Origin: DATFMP01 sp035266845
Lineage (GTDB): Bacteria > SAR324 > JACQKK01
DNA: 59,403 bases
Assembly: GCA_035266845.1 (NCBI GenBank)
Contig: DATFMP010000101.1
Coordinates: forward strand, 1-59,403
Reading direction: 5' to 3'
The position numbers and the translations under genes are program-made. This document shows positions 18,900 through 27,787 of this stretch, one piece after another. The notes under the pieces were generated by a model. That model had not been told where the DNA came from and made no database searches. It worked only from the letters and a program-made list of their open reading frames with translations. Position 1 is the stretch's first letter, and every line of letters starts with the position of its first letter.

Positions 18900-19185
18900 C
18901 CTTGAGCCTGTGTGTTCCCTAGGGTGATGTGGCACGAGGCATGTTGCCGTGCCGTCGATGCCGATCTGCCTGAAGGCCCTCTGCCACCTGAGGCTGCGCT
19001 GGTGCACACGCCGGCTGCGGGCCGCCAGCCCGCGGCCTTGCAGCCACGGCGGCGTTGCCCATTGGTTACCACATCGCCGGGGCGAATCCAAAAGGATTCC
19101 ATGGAGCTGTGGCGGGTTCCCGCCGCACGCACTGGCTGCCGAAAGGCCGTGGGACACCAGCCGCACCACCGCCGGACGGCCCTGC

Positions 19186-20106
19186 CTACCATGCATCCGG
19201 GCAGGAAGCCTGGGGCTCTGATTCGATCTGCACCGTCATGTGCGCCAGGTTGAAGCGCGCCTGCAATTCGGCCAGTAGTCCCCGCAGGAAGCGGTCCCGC
19301 TCCACCTGCGCGCCCACCACCACGTGCGCGGTCAGCATGGTCTCGTTGCTGCTGACGCTCCAGATGTGCAGGTCGCAGATCTGCTCCACTTCCGGATAAT
19401 CGGCCAGGAACTGCCGCACCGCCTCCGTGTCGATCTCCGAAGGCACCTTGTCCATCAACAGAGAGGCGGAATCGTAGAGAATGCGACCCCCGCCGAGGCC
19501 GATCAGAAGCGCGATGCCGATGCTGAGGATGGGGTCGATGGGCGTCCAGCCGGTGAATTGGATCACGATGGCCGCACCCACGGCGCCCAGCGAGCCCAGC
19601 AGGTCGCCCATGATGTGCCATAGCGCGGACTTGACGTTCAGATTGCCCTCGGCATGCCCGTGCAGGATCAGCAAGCCTGCCACGTTCACCAACAGGCCGG
19701 CCAGCGCCACCCAGAACATCACACCGCCCAGCACGGCCCGGGGTGAGCCGATGCGTTGGATTGCCTCCACGACGATCCACACGGCCAGCACCACCAAGCC
19801 CATGGAATTCACGAAGGCCGCCAGGAACTCCGCCCGGCGAAAGCCGAATGTGTGGCGCCGGCTGGTTTCCCGGCCGCCCAGCCATAGGGCGAACAGCGAC
19901 AGTCCGATGGCCGTGGTGTCCGAAAGCATGTGCCCGGCATCGGCCAGCAGCGCAAGGCTGCCGCTCAGAATGCCGCCCGCGGCCTCCACCAGCATGAAGG
20001 TGAGGGTGAGGCCCAGGATGATCCACAGCCGCAGGCCGGGGCCCTCCGCGCGCGGGGGAACCCCGTGCGTGTGCCCGGCGTGAGCATGTGAGTGCGCGAT
20101 CTGCAT
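19186..20106 (-). CDS. cation diffusion facilitator family transporter
   Basis: The 306-aa inner-membrane protein is a CDF antiporter exporting Zn2+, Co2+ or similar divalent metals against protons. About six transmembrane helices cover residues 25-215 and a cytoplasmic metal-sensing domain follows. The transport-site pattern is seen twice: ADAGHMLSD in TM2 (D56, H59, D63) and HIMGD in TM5. The N-terminus is His-rich (H5, H7, H9, H12, H14), as in ZitB/CzcD. It stands alone, with 286 bases to pyrB. Substrate choice between zinc, cobalt and cadmium cannot be read from sequence with certainty. Confidence 0.92.
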   Translation of the reverse strand: MQIAHSHAHAGHTHGVPPRAEGPGLRLWIILGLTLTFMLVEAAGGILSGSLALLADAGHMLSDTTAIGLSLFALWLGGRETSRRHTFGFRRAEFLAAFVNSMGLVVLAVWIVVEAIQRIGSPRAVLGGVMFWVALAGLLVNVAGLLILHGHAEGNLNVKSALWHIMGDLLGSLGAVGAAIVIQFTGWTPIDPILSIGIALLIGLGGGRILYDSASLLMDKVPSEIDTEAVRQFLADYPEVEQICDLHIWSVSSNETMLTAHVVVGAQVERDRFLRGLLAELQARFNLAHMTVQIESEPQASCPDAW

Positions 20107-20331
20107 GCGGTTGCGTGGAGATCGGGTAGGGCGAGGCAGGACGGGGAGTGGCAGGCAATGCCTGACCTATGCGCCGCCCCATGCGTTCAACCTAGCATGG
20201 GGCTCCCCGATGTCCAACCGCGGGCGCGGTTGTGCCGTCCCAGCCCGCTTCGGTTGACTTTTCCCGCGGCGCCCCGTTCAAAGGAGGAACGGCCGCAGGG
20301 CCAAGGGGCCGCACCCGCACCGAGACCGGTC

Positions 20332-21270
20332 ATGATGAGAGGATTCGCACGCCGCCAACTCTCCGGGGGCATGCTGTTCGGCCCGCTGACGGTCGGCGTG
20401 GCCTACGGGCTGGTGCAGGCACTGGTGCCACGTTTCACGCTGGACTTCCTGTACATCCAGAGCCCCTTCATGTTCACGGCGCTGTCCGGGGTGGCCATCG
20501 CGTTCGCCTGCCGGCCCGTGCTGATGCGCATCGAGTGGACCCGCGGCGTGGCCATGGCGCTGGGCGCGGCCCTGGTCGCCGGTGTGGGCCCACTGGGAGA
20601 CTGGGTCGTTTCCACGCTGATCGCCGGGGCGGGCTTGGCTGCCTTTCCGCTCAATCTGCCGCCGTCCGGGCTTTCGCTGCTGTGCGGCGCCCTGGCGGCG
20701 GGGCTGCTGATGGGCTGGCTGTTCCGGCCCGCTGGCGGTGCGCTGGACGCCCGCGAACTGTGGGTGCGCTGGCGCTTTCACCCCTGGGCGCATCGGCTCG
20801 GCCGACTGGCGCTCGTGGCCGCGGCGGCAGTGGCCCTGTGGATCGTGGTGGCCGCGGTCGACGCGCACCAGGAAGCGACCGCCCGTAGCCTCTACGTGCC
20901 GCTCGTGGAGCCCAACTACTGGCTCCGGCTACAGGGCTTGTGGCTGGATCGTGCCGGGCTGGCGGCGCTGGGCTCGGTCGTGGCGTTGCTGGTGCTGCTG
21001 TGGCTGCGGGCCGTGGTGCTGCTGCTGCCGCTGCTGCCCATTGCCATGGCCATCCGCGGCTCCTGGGTGCAGCTTACGGTGGTGTTCAGCCTGCTGCTGT
21101 TCGTGCTGGGGGAGTTCGCCCCGCTGATGGTGGATCAGCCCTACCCCTCGCTGGGCTGGCTGCTCCTGCGCACGGGGCTGGGCCTCGCACGCGCCGTGCT
21201 GGTGGCACTGCTCTTCACACGGCTGTTCGGCGTGATCCGGCACGAGCCGGGCCCGCTGCCGCTGGAGTGA
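20332..21270 (+). CDS. polytopic membrane protein of unknown function
   Basis: The 312-aa protein is mostly hydrophobic, with about seven to eight predicted transmembrane segments in two groups: residues ~12-125, then ~165-185 and ~220-300. A soluble loop lies between (around 135-160), and another around 185-215 contains SLYVPLVEPNYW. I do not recognise a family. The ATG pair at 20332/20335 is the first start after a long leader, with only a weak GAG upstream; an AAGGAGG at 20281-20287 lies too far away. It is convergent with the SDR gene, 28 bases apart. Confidence 0.7.
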   Translation: MMRGFARRQLSGGMLFGPLTVGVAYGLVQALVPRFTLDFLYIQSPFMFTALSGVAIAFACRPVLMRIEWTRGVAMALGAALVAGVGPLGDWVVSTLIAGAGLAAFPLNLPPSGLSLLCGALAAGLLMGWLFRPAGGALDARELWVRWRFHPWAHRLGRLALVAAAAVALWIVVAAVDAHQEATARSLYVPLVEPNYWLRLQGLWLDRAGLAALGSVVALLVLLWLRAVVLLLPLLPIAMAIRGSWVQLTVVFSLLLFVLGEFAPLMVDQPYPSLGWLLLRTGLGLARAVLVALLFTRLFGVIRHEPGPLPLE

Positions 21271-21298
21271 CCCGCGTGGGCGCGCCGGATCGGGTGCA

Positions 21299-22087
21299 TC
21301 ACACGGCGAGCCAGCCGCCGTCCACGGCCAGCACCTGGCCCGTCACGTAGCTGCTGGACGGGCCGGCCAGGAACACCGCAGCGCCCACCAGGTCCTCCGG
21401 TACACCCAGCCGCCCCATGGGCGTGCGATCGATCATGCGCTGCTTGAACTTGGGGGCCACGTCTCCCACGCGCGGGTCGATGTTCATCTCGGTCGGCACC
21501 CAGCCAGGCGCGATGGCATTCACCGTGATCCCGTACTGCGCCCAGTCCACGGCAAGCTGCCGCGTCAGCGCGTCGATGCCGCCCTTGGTGGCGGCGTAGG
21601 TGGGCGTGGAGAAGATCGGGTTGGCCCGTTGGCCCACCAGGGACGACAGGTTGATGATGCGTCCGCCCTGGCCCCGGTCGATCATGCCCCGCGCCACGGC
21701 TTGCGTCAGCCGGAACACGGCGGTGAGATTCACGGCCACCACGTGGTCCCAATCCTCCGGCTTGGTCTTCTCCGGCCGGCCCAGATCCGCCACGCCCGCA
21801 TTGTTGAGCAGGATGTCCACGCCGCCGAACGCCGCCTCCACCGCCTGCACGGCCGCATCGCGCTGCGCGTCGTCCGTCAGGTCCGCCGCGAACGGCAGGC
21901 AGCGCACACCAAGGGTCCCAATCTCGCTGGCCACGGCCTCCAGGCGCTCCTTGCGACGGGCCACGATGGCCACGTCAGCCCCCGCCTGCGCCAAGCCGCG
22001 GGCAAAGGCCACCCCCAGCCCGCTGGAGGCCCCCGTCACGAGGGCGCGTTTGCCCTGCAGCCCGAACCACTGCGTCAATGCTTCCAT
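21299..22087 (-). CDS. SDR family NAD(P)-dependent oxidoreductase
   Basis: The 262-aa protein is a classical short-chain dehydrogenase. The nucleotide motif TGASSGLG is at 18-25, NNAG at 95-98, the catalytic Asn at 120, Ser at 149, and YAATK with Tyr164 and Lys168. The C-terminal PEDLVGAAVFLAG and DGGW signatures complete it. Substrate is unknown; the sequence resembles gluconate 5-dehydrogenase/3-oxoacyl reductase-like members. The ATG at 22087 follows AAGGAG; an upstream GTG at 22105 is an alternative. It is divergent from the acyltransferase gene. Confidence 0.9.
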   Translation of the reverse strand: MEALTQWFGLQGKRALVTGASSGLGVAFARGLAQAGADVAIVARRKERLEAVASEIGTLGVRCLPFAADLTDDAQRDAAVQAVEAAFGGVDILLNNAGVADLGRPEKTKPEDWDHVVAVNLTAVFRLTQAVARGMIDRGQGGRIINLSSLVGQRANPIFSTPTYAATKGGIDALTRQLAVDWAQYGITVNAIAPGWVPTEMNIDPRVGDVAPKFKQRMIDRTPMGRLGVPEDLVGAAVFLAGPSSSYVTGQVLAVDGGWLAV

Positions 22088-22099
22088 GGTCTCCTTGCC

Positions 22100-22127
22100 T
22101 TGCACGTTGCGTTGCTGCGCGTAGAAT
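22100..22127 (+). promoter_or_regulatory. predicted sigma70 promoter for the acyltransferase gene
   Basis: TTGCAC (22100-22105) and TAGAAT (22122-22127), spaced 16 bases, lie in the gap between the divergent SDR and acyltransferase genes. The -10 matches five of six, the -35 three of six. Confidence 0.45.
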
Positions 22128-22274
22128 GTAGCCCGCTACGGGGCGAGTGTGGCGGCTTGGCGCCCTTCCCCTTGTAGCGGAATTCCGGGGGGCAGGCAAA
22201 AGCGCCCGCAGTCGGGGCCCGCCATGCAAGCGCGGCCTCCCCTGGCCCTCACAACGAGCGATTGCGGAGACGCC

Positions 22275-23015
22275 GTGCTGAAACACTGGATCAGACGCCT
22301 GATCCTGGTCGCGCTGGTCTGGGGCATCTCCCGCAGCGGTCGCCTGGTGCTTATCAACTGGCACGTCTTCGAGCAGTTGCGCCGCCAACGCCAAGCCTAC
22401 CTGGTCGGCGTGTGGCACAACTGCATCATGGCCCTGATGGCCCTGATGGGCCGCGACCGCTACCCGATCATCGTCAGCCGCAGCCGGGACGGCGAGGACA
22501 TCCAGTGGATCTCGGCACGCTTCGGTATCCAGCCGGTGTGGGGCTCGGCCTCCGCGGGCGGTTCCGCGGCACTGCGGCAGTCGCTGCGGCTACTCGGCGG
22601 CGGCAATCCGCTGATCGTGACGCCGGACGGCCCACGCGGGCCCCGCTACGAGGTCAAGCCAGGCGTCGTGGCGCTGGCGCGCAAGACCCGCGCGCCTATC
22701 GTGCCGCTGGCCTGCTCGGCGCTGCGGCGCTGGGAGTTCCGCAGTTGGGACCGCATGAAGCTGCCCAAGCCCTTCACCAAGATGGTGGTAATGGTGGGTG
22801 ATCCGATCTGGCTGGACCCGGCGGAGGCGGACGAGGCCACGCACACGCAGCGGGTACAGACGGCCATGCGGGAGCTGATGCTGCGAGCCGAGACCTTCAC
22901 CGGTGCCGTGGATGTCTTCCCCGATCCCGTGCTGCTGGGCACGGAGCCGGCCGCTGATGATGTCGCGGAACCGGCGGCCCCCGCCGAATCGAAGGACGGC
23001 ACCGCGGAGGCGTGA
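22275..23015 (+). CDS. lysophospholipid acyltransferase family protein (DUF374-like)
   Basis: The 246-aa protein resembles DUF374/LpxL-related acyltransferases that act at the inner membrane. It has an N-terminal hydrophobic anchor (residues ~5-20), a WHNCIMALMAL catalytic-His region, SRSRDGEDIQWI, the glycine-rich GGSAALRQSLRLL, and TPDGPRGPRYEVKPGVVALA, all typical of DUF374. An acidic, Ala-rich tail of about 40 residues follows the domain. The GTG at 22275 (MLKHWIRRL) fits the family N-terminus; an ATG at 22224 is an alternative. Lipid A or phospholipid substrate is inference. Confidence 0.82.
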   Translation: MLKHWIRRLILVALVWGISRSGRLVLINWHVFEQLRRQRQAYLVGVWHNCIMALMALMGRDRYPIIVSRSRDGEDIQWISARFGIQPVWGSASAGGSAALRQSLRLLGGGNPLIVTPDGPRGPRYEVKPGVVALARKTRAPIVPLACSALRRWEFRSWDRMKLPKPFTKMVVMVGDPIWLDPAEADEATHTQRVQTAMRELMLRAETFTGAVDVFPDPVLLGTEPAADDVAEPAAPAESKDGTAEA

Positions 23016-23021
23016 GTGCCC

Positions 23022-23303
23022 TCAGTGCCCGCCCACCACGGGCGGGATGAAGTGCACGTCGCTCTGCGGGCCCACCTTGGCCTGCAGCCCCATCATGGCC
23101 TGATCGTTGTCGATGAAGACGGCGATGCCGGGCATCAGATCGCCCTCGTAGAGCAGCGCCTCCAGCAGACCGCGATGGCGCTCGTCCAGGTGCTCCAGCA
23201 GCCGGCGCACGGTGACGGGGGCGTCGTCGGGAAGGTCAAGCTGCACCTGCGCCGCGCCTCCGGTGAGGTCGCGGAGCAGGGCCGGGATGTGTACCGTCAC
23301 CAT
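23022..23303 (-). CDS. MoaD/ThiS family protein
   Basis: The 93-aa protein has the ubiquitin-like MoaD/ThiS pattern: VTVHIPALLRDLTGG, VTVRRLLEHLDERHRGL, then IAVFIDND and DVHFIPPVVGGH at the end. MoaD donates sulfur to the dithiolene of molybdopterin through a C-terminal Gly-Gly thiocarboxylate. Here the Gly-Gly is followed by His, so it would need trimming, or the protein does not act as a normal MoaD. It is the last gene of a molybdenum hydroxylase cluster, which fits cofactor supply or a cluster-specific accessory role. No strong ribosome-binding site is seen. Confidence 0.8.
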   Translation of the reverse strand: MVTVHIPALLRDLTGGAAQVQLDLPDDAPVTVRRLLEHLDERHRGLLEALLYEGDLMPGIAVFIDNDQAMMGLQAKVGPQSDVHFIPPVVGGH

Positions 23304-23323
23304 GGCAGCCGGGCGTGCGGGGC

Positions 23324-25618
23324 CTACGCGGGAATGGGCTTGGCCGGCTGGTGGGCCAGCGCCGCCTGCACCCGCGGCGGGGACATGGGCAGCTCGCGCA
23401 CGCGCACGCCGATGGCCCGCGCGATGGCGTTGTGCATCGCGCCCATGGGCGGCACGATGGGCGTCTCGCCCACGCCGCGCACACCGTAGGGATGGCCCGG
23501 ATTGGGCACCTCCACCAGGATCGTGTCGATGTTGGGCACGTCCAGCGCCGTGGGCATGCGGTAATCCAGAAAGCCCGCATTGAGCATCTCGCCCTTGTCG
23601 CTGTGCACGTACTCCTCGTTGAGCGCCCACCCGATGCCCTGCGTGGCACCTCCGCTGATCTGCCCTTCCACGTAGGCGGGGTGGATGGCCGTGCCCACGT
23701 CCTGCACGGCCGTGTAGCGCAGGATGGTGACCTTGCCCGTCTCCGAGTCCACCTCGATATCCGCGATGTGGCAGCCGAAGCCGGCACCGACGCCCTTGGG
23801 CAGGATGCTGGCCTGCCCTTGCACTGGCCCGCCCGTGCGCGGCAACTGGGGCGCCAGCTTGCGCACGGTCATGGGCTCGTGGCCGTTCTGCTTGCTGCGG
23901 AAGGCCCCACCCTCGAAGGCGATGTCGTCCGGCTTGCAGTCCCACAGCTTGGCCACACGGTGCTTCATCTGCTCCACGGCGTCCTGCGCCGCCAGGTACA
24001 CGGCATAGCCGGTAGCGAAGGTGGTGCGGCTGCCGCCGGTCACGTCCGTGTGGCCGATGGAATCCGTATCGGCCACCAGCGGGCGTACCTCCTCGGCCTT
24101 CAAGCCCAACGTCTCGGCGGCCATGATGGCCATGGATGCCCGCGAGCCGCCGATATCGACCGAGCCCGTAACCACGCTGGCGGTGCCGTCCATGTTGATG
24201 GCCACCGTGGCGCTGGATTGCAGGCCGGCGTTGTGCCAGTAGCCCACGGCGACACCGCGCGCCTGATTGGGTTTGTTTGGCGGGGGCGAGCGGTAGTGCT
24301 CGCTGGCCTTGGCGGCCTGCAGGGTTTCCACCAGCCCGATGCGGGGCCAAGTGTAGCCGTCCGGGCGCTGGTCTCCCTCCACGGCCGCGTTCTTCAGCCG
24401 CAGGTCGATGGGGTCCATGCCCAGCTTGAGCGCGGCCTCGTCCATCACAGACTCCACACCCCACAGGGCCTGGGGCGAGGAGGGCGCGCGATAGGCGGCC
24501 ACCTTGGGCGTGTTCGTGAGCACATCCAGCACGTCGATCTGCAGGTTGGGCAGGCGGTAGGGCGCCAGCACGCACATGGCCCCGGTTGCACCCCAGTTGC
24601 CCGGGAAGGCGCCGGCCTCATAGGCCATCCACACATCGGCGGCCACCAGCGTGCCGTCCTTCTTGAAGCCCAGCTTGATCTTGGCTGCCGTGGCAGACGC
24701 CGGACCCGTCGTCTGGAACACGTCCGCGCGGGACATCACCAGCTTGACCGGGTGACCGGTCTTCTCCGACAGCAGCACGGCCACCGGCTCCAGGTAGATC
24801 GGGATTTTGCCGCCGAAGCCGCCGCCGATCTCCATGGGGATCACGCGGATCTTGGAGAGGTCCTTTTTGAGTACCGTGGCGATCTGATCGCGCGCCGGGA
24901 AGGCCCCCTGCGTGCTCGTCCACACGGTGATGTGGCCATCCGAGCGGGCCAGGGCCGTGGCGTTTTGCGGCTCGATATAGCCCTGGTGCACTGTGGCGGT
25001 CTTGAACTCGCGCTCGAACACCTCGTCCGCCTCGGCAAAGCCGGCGGCCAGATCGCCCCGCTGATGCCGCGTGTGCAGGCACACGTTTGTGGCCTTCACC
25101 TCCTTCTGGCCCAGGGTCGTGGTGGTGATGCGGTCAAAGAGCAGCGGCGCGCCCTCGCGCAGGGCCTCCACCGGATCCGTCACGGCTTCGAGCACCTCGT
25201 ACTGCACCTCGATGGCATTGGCGGCCTCTTCGGCCGTCCAGGGATCGGTCGCGGCCACGGCGGCGATGGGGTGGCCCTTGAACAACGCCTTGTCCGAGGC
25301 CAGGATGCGGTCGCTCATGTACTTCTGGTTCTCCACGCCCTCGCCCGATTCGATGATCTTGTCCGGCAGGCGCGGCAGGTCCTTGCTCGTCACGATCGCC
25401 TTCACGCCCGGCATCGCCTCGGCCTTGCGCGTGTCGATGGAGAGGATGCGCGCGTGGGCGTGCGGGCTGCGCAGCACGTAGCCGTGGAGTTGATCGGGAA
25501 AGTGGATATCCGCGCCGTATTGCGCCCGTCCGGTCACCTTGTCCTCGCCGTCGTGGCGGATGGGGCGGGTACCGATGACGTCGTACTTGCCGTGCCTGGG
25601 GTGCGTGAACGGTTCCAT
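23324..25618 (-). CDS. molybdenum hydroxylase large subunit (xanthine dehydrogenase family)
   Basis: The 764-aa subunit binds the molybdopterin cofactor and substrate. It shows the family start (GTRPIRHDGEDKVTGRAQYGAD), GGGFGGK, an active-site loop AAYRAPSSPQ, a PVQGQAS segment that would bind the cofactor, and GVGET with the catalytic Glu near the C-terminus. The loop differs from the CO dehydrogenase form I loop AYRCSFR, so this is not a form I CO dehydrogenase. An aldehyde, purine or aromatic N-heterocycle could be the substrate. GTAGGAGGG precedes the ATG. It follows the 2Fe-2S subunit by eight bases. Confidence 0.93.
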   Translation of the reverse strand: MEPFTHPRHGKYDVIGTRPIRHDGEDKVTGRAQYGADIHFPDQLHGYVLRSPHAHARILSIDTRKAEAMPGVKAIVTSKDLPRLPDKIIESGEGVENQKYMSDRILASDKALFKGHPIAAVAATDPWTAEEAANAIEVQYEVLEAVTDPVEALREGAPLLFDRITTTTLGQKEVKATNVCLHTRHQRGDLAAGFAEADEVFEREFKTATVHQGYIEPQNATALARSDGHITVWTSTQGAFPARDQIATVLKKDLSKIRVIPMEIGGGFGGKIPIYLEPVAVLLSEKTGHPVKLVMSRADVFQTTGPASATAAKIKLGFKKDGTLVAADVWMAYEAGAFPGNWGATGAMCVLAPYRLPNLQIDVLDVLTNTPKVAAYRAPSSPQALWGVESVMDEAALKLGMDPIDLRLKNAAVEGDQRPDGYTWPRIGLVETLQAAKASEHYRSPPPNKPNQARGVAVGYWHNAGLQSSATVAINMDGTASVVTGSVDIGGSRASMAIMAAETLGLKAEEVRPLVADTDSIGHTDVTGGSRTTFATGYAVYLAAQDAVEQMKHRVAKLWDCKPDDIAFEGGAFRSKQNGHEPMTVRKLAPQLPRTGGPVQGQASILPKGVGAGFGCHIADIEVDSETGKVTILRYTAVQDVGTAIHPAYVEGQISGGATQGIGWALNEEYVHSDKGEMLNAGFLDYRMPTALDVPNIDTILVEVPNPGHPYGVRGVGETPIVPPMGAMHNAIARAIGVRVRELPMSPPRVQAALAHQPAKPIPA

Positions 25619-25626
25619 CGGCCCTC

Positions 25627-26118
25627 CTACCTGGCAGAGGTTTTCAGCTCAGCGGCGGCATCCTGCACCGCCTCGATGATGGTGCGGTAACCGGTACAGC
25701 GGCAGAGATTGCCCGCCAGCCAGTACCGGATCTCCTCTTCGGTCGGGTTCGGGTTGCGATCCAGCAGCGCCTTGGCGGCCACCAGGAAGCCCGGCGTGCA
25801 GATGCCGCACTGCAGGGCGGCGTGCTCCAGAAATTGCGTCTGCAGCGGATGCAGTTCCTGCCCGCGGGCCATGCCTTCCACCGTCTCCAGTTGGGCGCCG
25901 TCCGCCTCCGCTGCCATGACGAGGCAGGAATCCACCACGCGGCCGTTCAGGATCACGCTGCACGCGCCGCAGTCGCCCGTGAGGCAGCCTTCCTTGGTGC
26001 CGGTCATGCCGGCCACATCCCGCAGGGCCTGCAGCAGGCTCATGCGGTTGTCGATGGCCATCGTCGTCTCGTTGCCATTGATCGTGGCCGTGATGATGCG
26101 CTTGGTGCCGTTGCTCAT
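25627..26118 (-). CDS. molybdenum hydroxylase small subunit, [2Fe-2S]
   Basis: The 163-aa subunit carries two [2Fe-2S] clusters that pass electrons from molybdopterin to FAD. The plant-ferredoxin-type motif GCLTGDCGACSV plus a later Cys (VDSC) binds one cluster; CGICTPGFL and NLCRCTGY bind the other. The ATG at 26118 is preferred; a TTG at 26127 overlapping the preceding stop is an alternative. It stands between the FAD subunit and the molybdopterin subunit, with gaps of five and eight bases, a tight operon of the coxMSL order. Confidence 0.94.
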   Translation of the reverse strand: MSNGTKRIITATINGNETTMAIDNRMSLLQALRDVAGMTGTKEGCLTGDCGACSVILNGRVVDSCLVMAAEADGAQLETVEGMARGQELHPLQTQFLEHAALQCGICTPGFLVAAKALLDRNPNPTEEEIRYWLAGNLCRCTGYRTIIEAVQDAAAELKTSAR

Positions 26119-26123
26119 GGGGC

Positions 26124-26999
26124 TCAACCTTGTTGGATGCGGTGGGCGGCGATTTCGATCGTGCGGCGCGTGAGCACGCCGGCCAGGTGCCGGCGGAACT
26201 CCGCCGTCCCGCGCACGTCGCTGATGGGATTGGCGGCGGCTTCGCTGGCCTTGGCGGCCGCATCCAGCGCCGCGGCGTCCAGCTTCCGGCCCACGAGCGC
26301 GGCCCCGGCGGCTTCCACCAGGATCGGCGTGGGCCCCACGGCCCCGATGGCCACGCGGGCGTCCTGTACCGTCGTCCCATCTTCCGCCAGGGTGAGGGTG
26401 GTGGCCGCGCCGGCCACGGCGATGTCCATCTCGTTGCGGGGAATGAAGCGCAGGTAGGCATCCGCGCTGCGCGCCGGACGCGGCGGCACCCGCAGCTCCA
26501 CCAGCAGCTCGCCCGGCTGCAGCACCGTCTGGCCGGGGCCCGTCATGAAGTCCTTGGCTGCCACCTCCCGCGTGCCGCCGGGGCCGGCCACCACGCAGGT
26601 GGCGCCCAGCACGATCAGCGAGCAGATCGTGTCCGCTGCGGGCGAGCCGTTGCAGACGTTGCCGCCCACCGTGGCACGGCTCTGGATCTGCGTGGAGCCG
26701 ATCAACTCCGCGCCTTCCACCAGCCCGGGATAGTGCTTCAAGGCCGGCGCGTATTCGGTGAACGCATCGCAGCAGACCGCCGCCCCCAACCGCAGACCGG
26801 TGGCGTCGTCATAGGAAAGCACGTTGAGCTCGGGGATCTTTTTCACATCCAGCATGTGCCCGAACGCCCTGCGGCCGGCCCGGTACTGGATGATCAGATC
26901 CGTGCCTCCGCCGAGGATGCCGACGTCCTGGCCGCCGGCTGCCAGCAGCCCGATGGCCTCATCCAGCGTCGTCGGGGCATGAAATTCCAGTGGCTTCAA
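26124..26999 (-). CDS. molybdenum hydroxylase FAD-binding subunit
   Basis: The 291-aa subunit binds FAD and passes electrons to the final acceptor. It shows the PCMH-type FAD motif GILGGGTDL (about 27-35), the TVGGNVCNGSPAADT segment (about 111-125), and a C-terminal CO_deh_flav domain. The start is a TTG at 26999 with a strong AAGGAGGG eight bases upstream, giving the family-typical MKPLEFHAPTTLDEA. It is the first gene of the four-gene cluster (FAD, 2Fe-2S, molybdopterin, MoaD-like). Confidence 0.93.
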   Translation of the reverse strand: MKPLEFHAPTTLDEAIGLLAAGGQDVGILGGGTDLIIQYRAGRRAFGHMLDVKKIPELNVLSYDDATGLRLGAAVCCDAFTEYAPALKHYPGLVEGAELIGSTQIQSRATVGGNVCNGSPAADTICSLIVLGATCVVAGPGGTREVAAKDFMTGPGQTVLQPGELLVELRVPPRPARSADAYLRFIPRNEMDIAVAGAATTLTLAEDGTTVQDARVAIGAVGPTPILVEAAGAALVGRKLDAAALDAAAKASEAAANPISDVRGTAEFRRHLAGVLTRRTIEIAAHRIQQG

Positions 27000-27212
27000 A
27001 CTCGCGCCCTCCTTGCAGGCTATGTGGCGGAACGGGTGGGGTGTTGCGACAGCCCGGAGGCCTAATCACGGAGTCTACTGGCCAATCGGAGCAAGATCAA
27101 GCCGCGTGGACTGCCGGTACTGCTGGCGTCGCGCGTCGACAAGGCTGCGGGAGCCCGCTGGGTGCGCCTTTGGGGAGCGGGGGCAGGCGGAAACCGGGCG
27201 CGATCGCCGCAC

Positions 27213-27719
27213 CTACTGGCGGTGCCAGACCAGCACACGATCCGGCGCGGCCTCCTGCAGGCGGTGGGCGCCGCCGGCGGTCAGCACGATGTGGCGCTGG
27301 CGGTTGCGCTCGCCGGCACAGATGGCGGCCTGCCCGGATTCCAGCCGACGGCTTGCCTCCTCACTCACCAGCAGCAGCTCCACCCGGCCCGCCACGGCGT
27401 AGTAGTAGCGCCGGGCGCCTTCCCAGTTCGGCATCACGCCTTCGCGGTAGGCCATCTCCAGCGCGGTGAACTGCCGCTGCTGCTCGGCCAGGCTCTTCTC
27501 GCGGGCGGCCTGTTCGTCGTTTTGGGCGCGGGCTTGGGCCTTGTTGCGGTCGCGCTCGGCCTGCTGCTGGCGGCGCACCTCCTCGTGGGCGGCCTCCTGC
27601 TGCTTGGCGCGCTCCTTGGGGTCCGTGCGCTTCTTCTCGACGCGCTGCTTGTGGGCGGCGCGCTTGGCCTGCTCCTCGGTGATGAGGCCGGCCTTGAGCA
27701 TCTCGTCGCGCAGACTCAT
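27213..27719 (-). CDS. DUF2058 family protein
   Basis: The 168-aa protein matches the DUF2058 (YaiL-like) family, annotated as nucleoprotein or polynucleotide-associated. The N-terminus MSLRDEMLKAGLITEEQAKRA is typical. A long, very charged coiled coil rich in Lys/Gln/Glu/Arg (about 20-95) follows, then the small C-terminal domain (VMPNWEGARRYYYAVAGRVELL...). Function is unknown. GGAAGGG precedes the ATG at 27719. It lies downstream of the EI24 gene on the same strand, 68 bases apart. Confidence 0.85.
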   Translation of the reverse strand: MSLRDEMLKAGLITEEQAKRAAHKQRVEKKRTDPKERAKQQEAAHEEVRRQQQAERDRNKAQARAQNDEQAAREKSLAEQQRQFTALEMAYREGVMPNWEGARRYYYAVAGRVELLLVSEEASRRLESGQAAICAGERNRQRHIVLTAGGAHRLQEAAPDRVLVWHRQ

Positions 27720-27787
27720 GGTTCCCTTCCGGATTGATGCATTGGCGCCGCGCCCCAGCGCAGACGGGGGCATGCCCAGGGCCGGTT

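Noticed and set aside
23324..25618. Aerobic CO dehydrogenase
   Set aside because: The gene order is of the cox type, but the large subunit lacks the AYRCSFR loop of form I enzymes and has AYRAPSSPQ.
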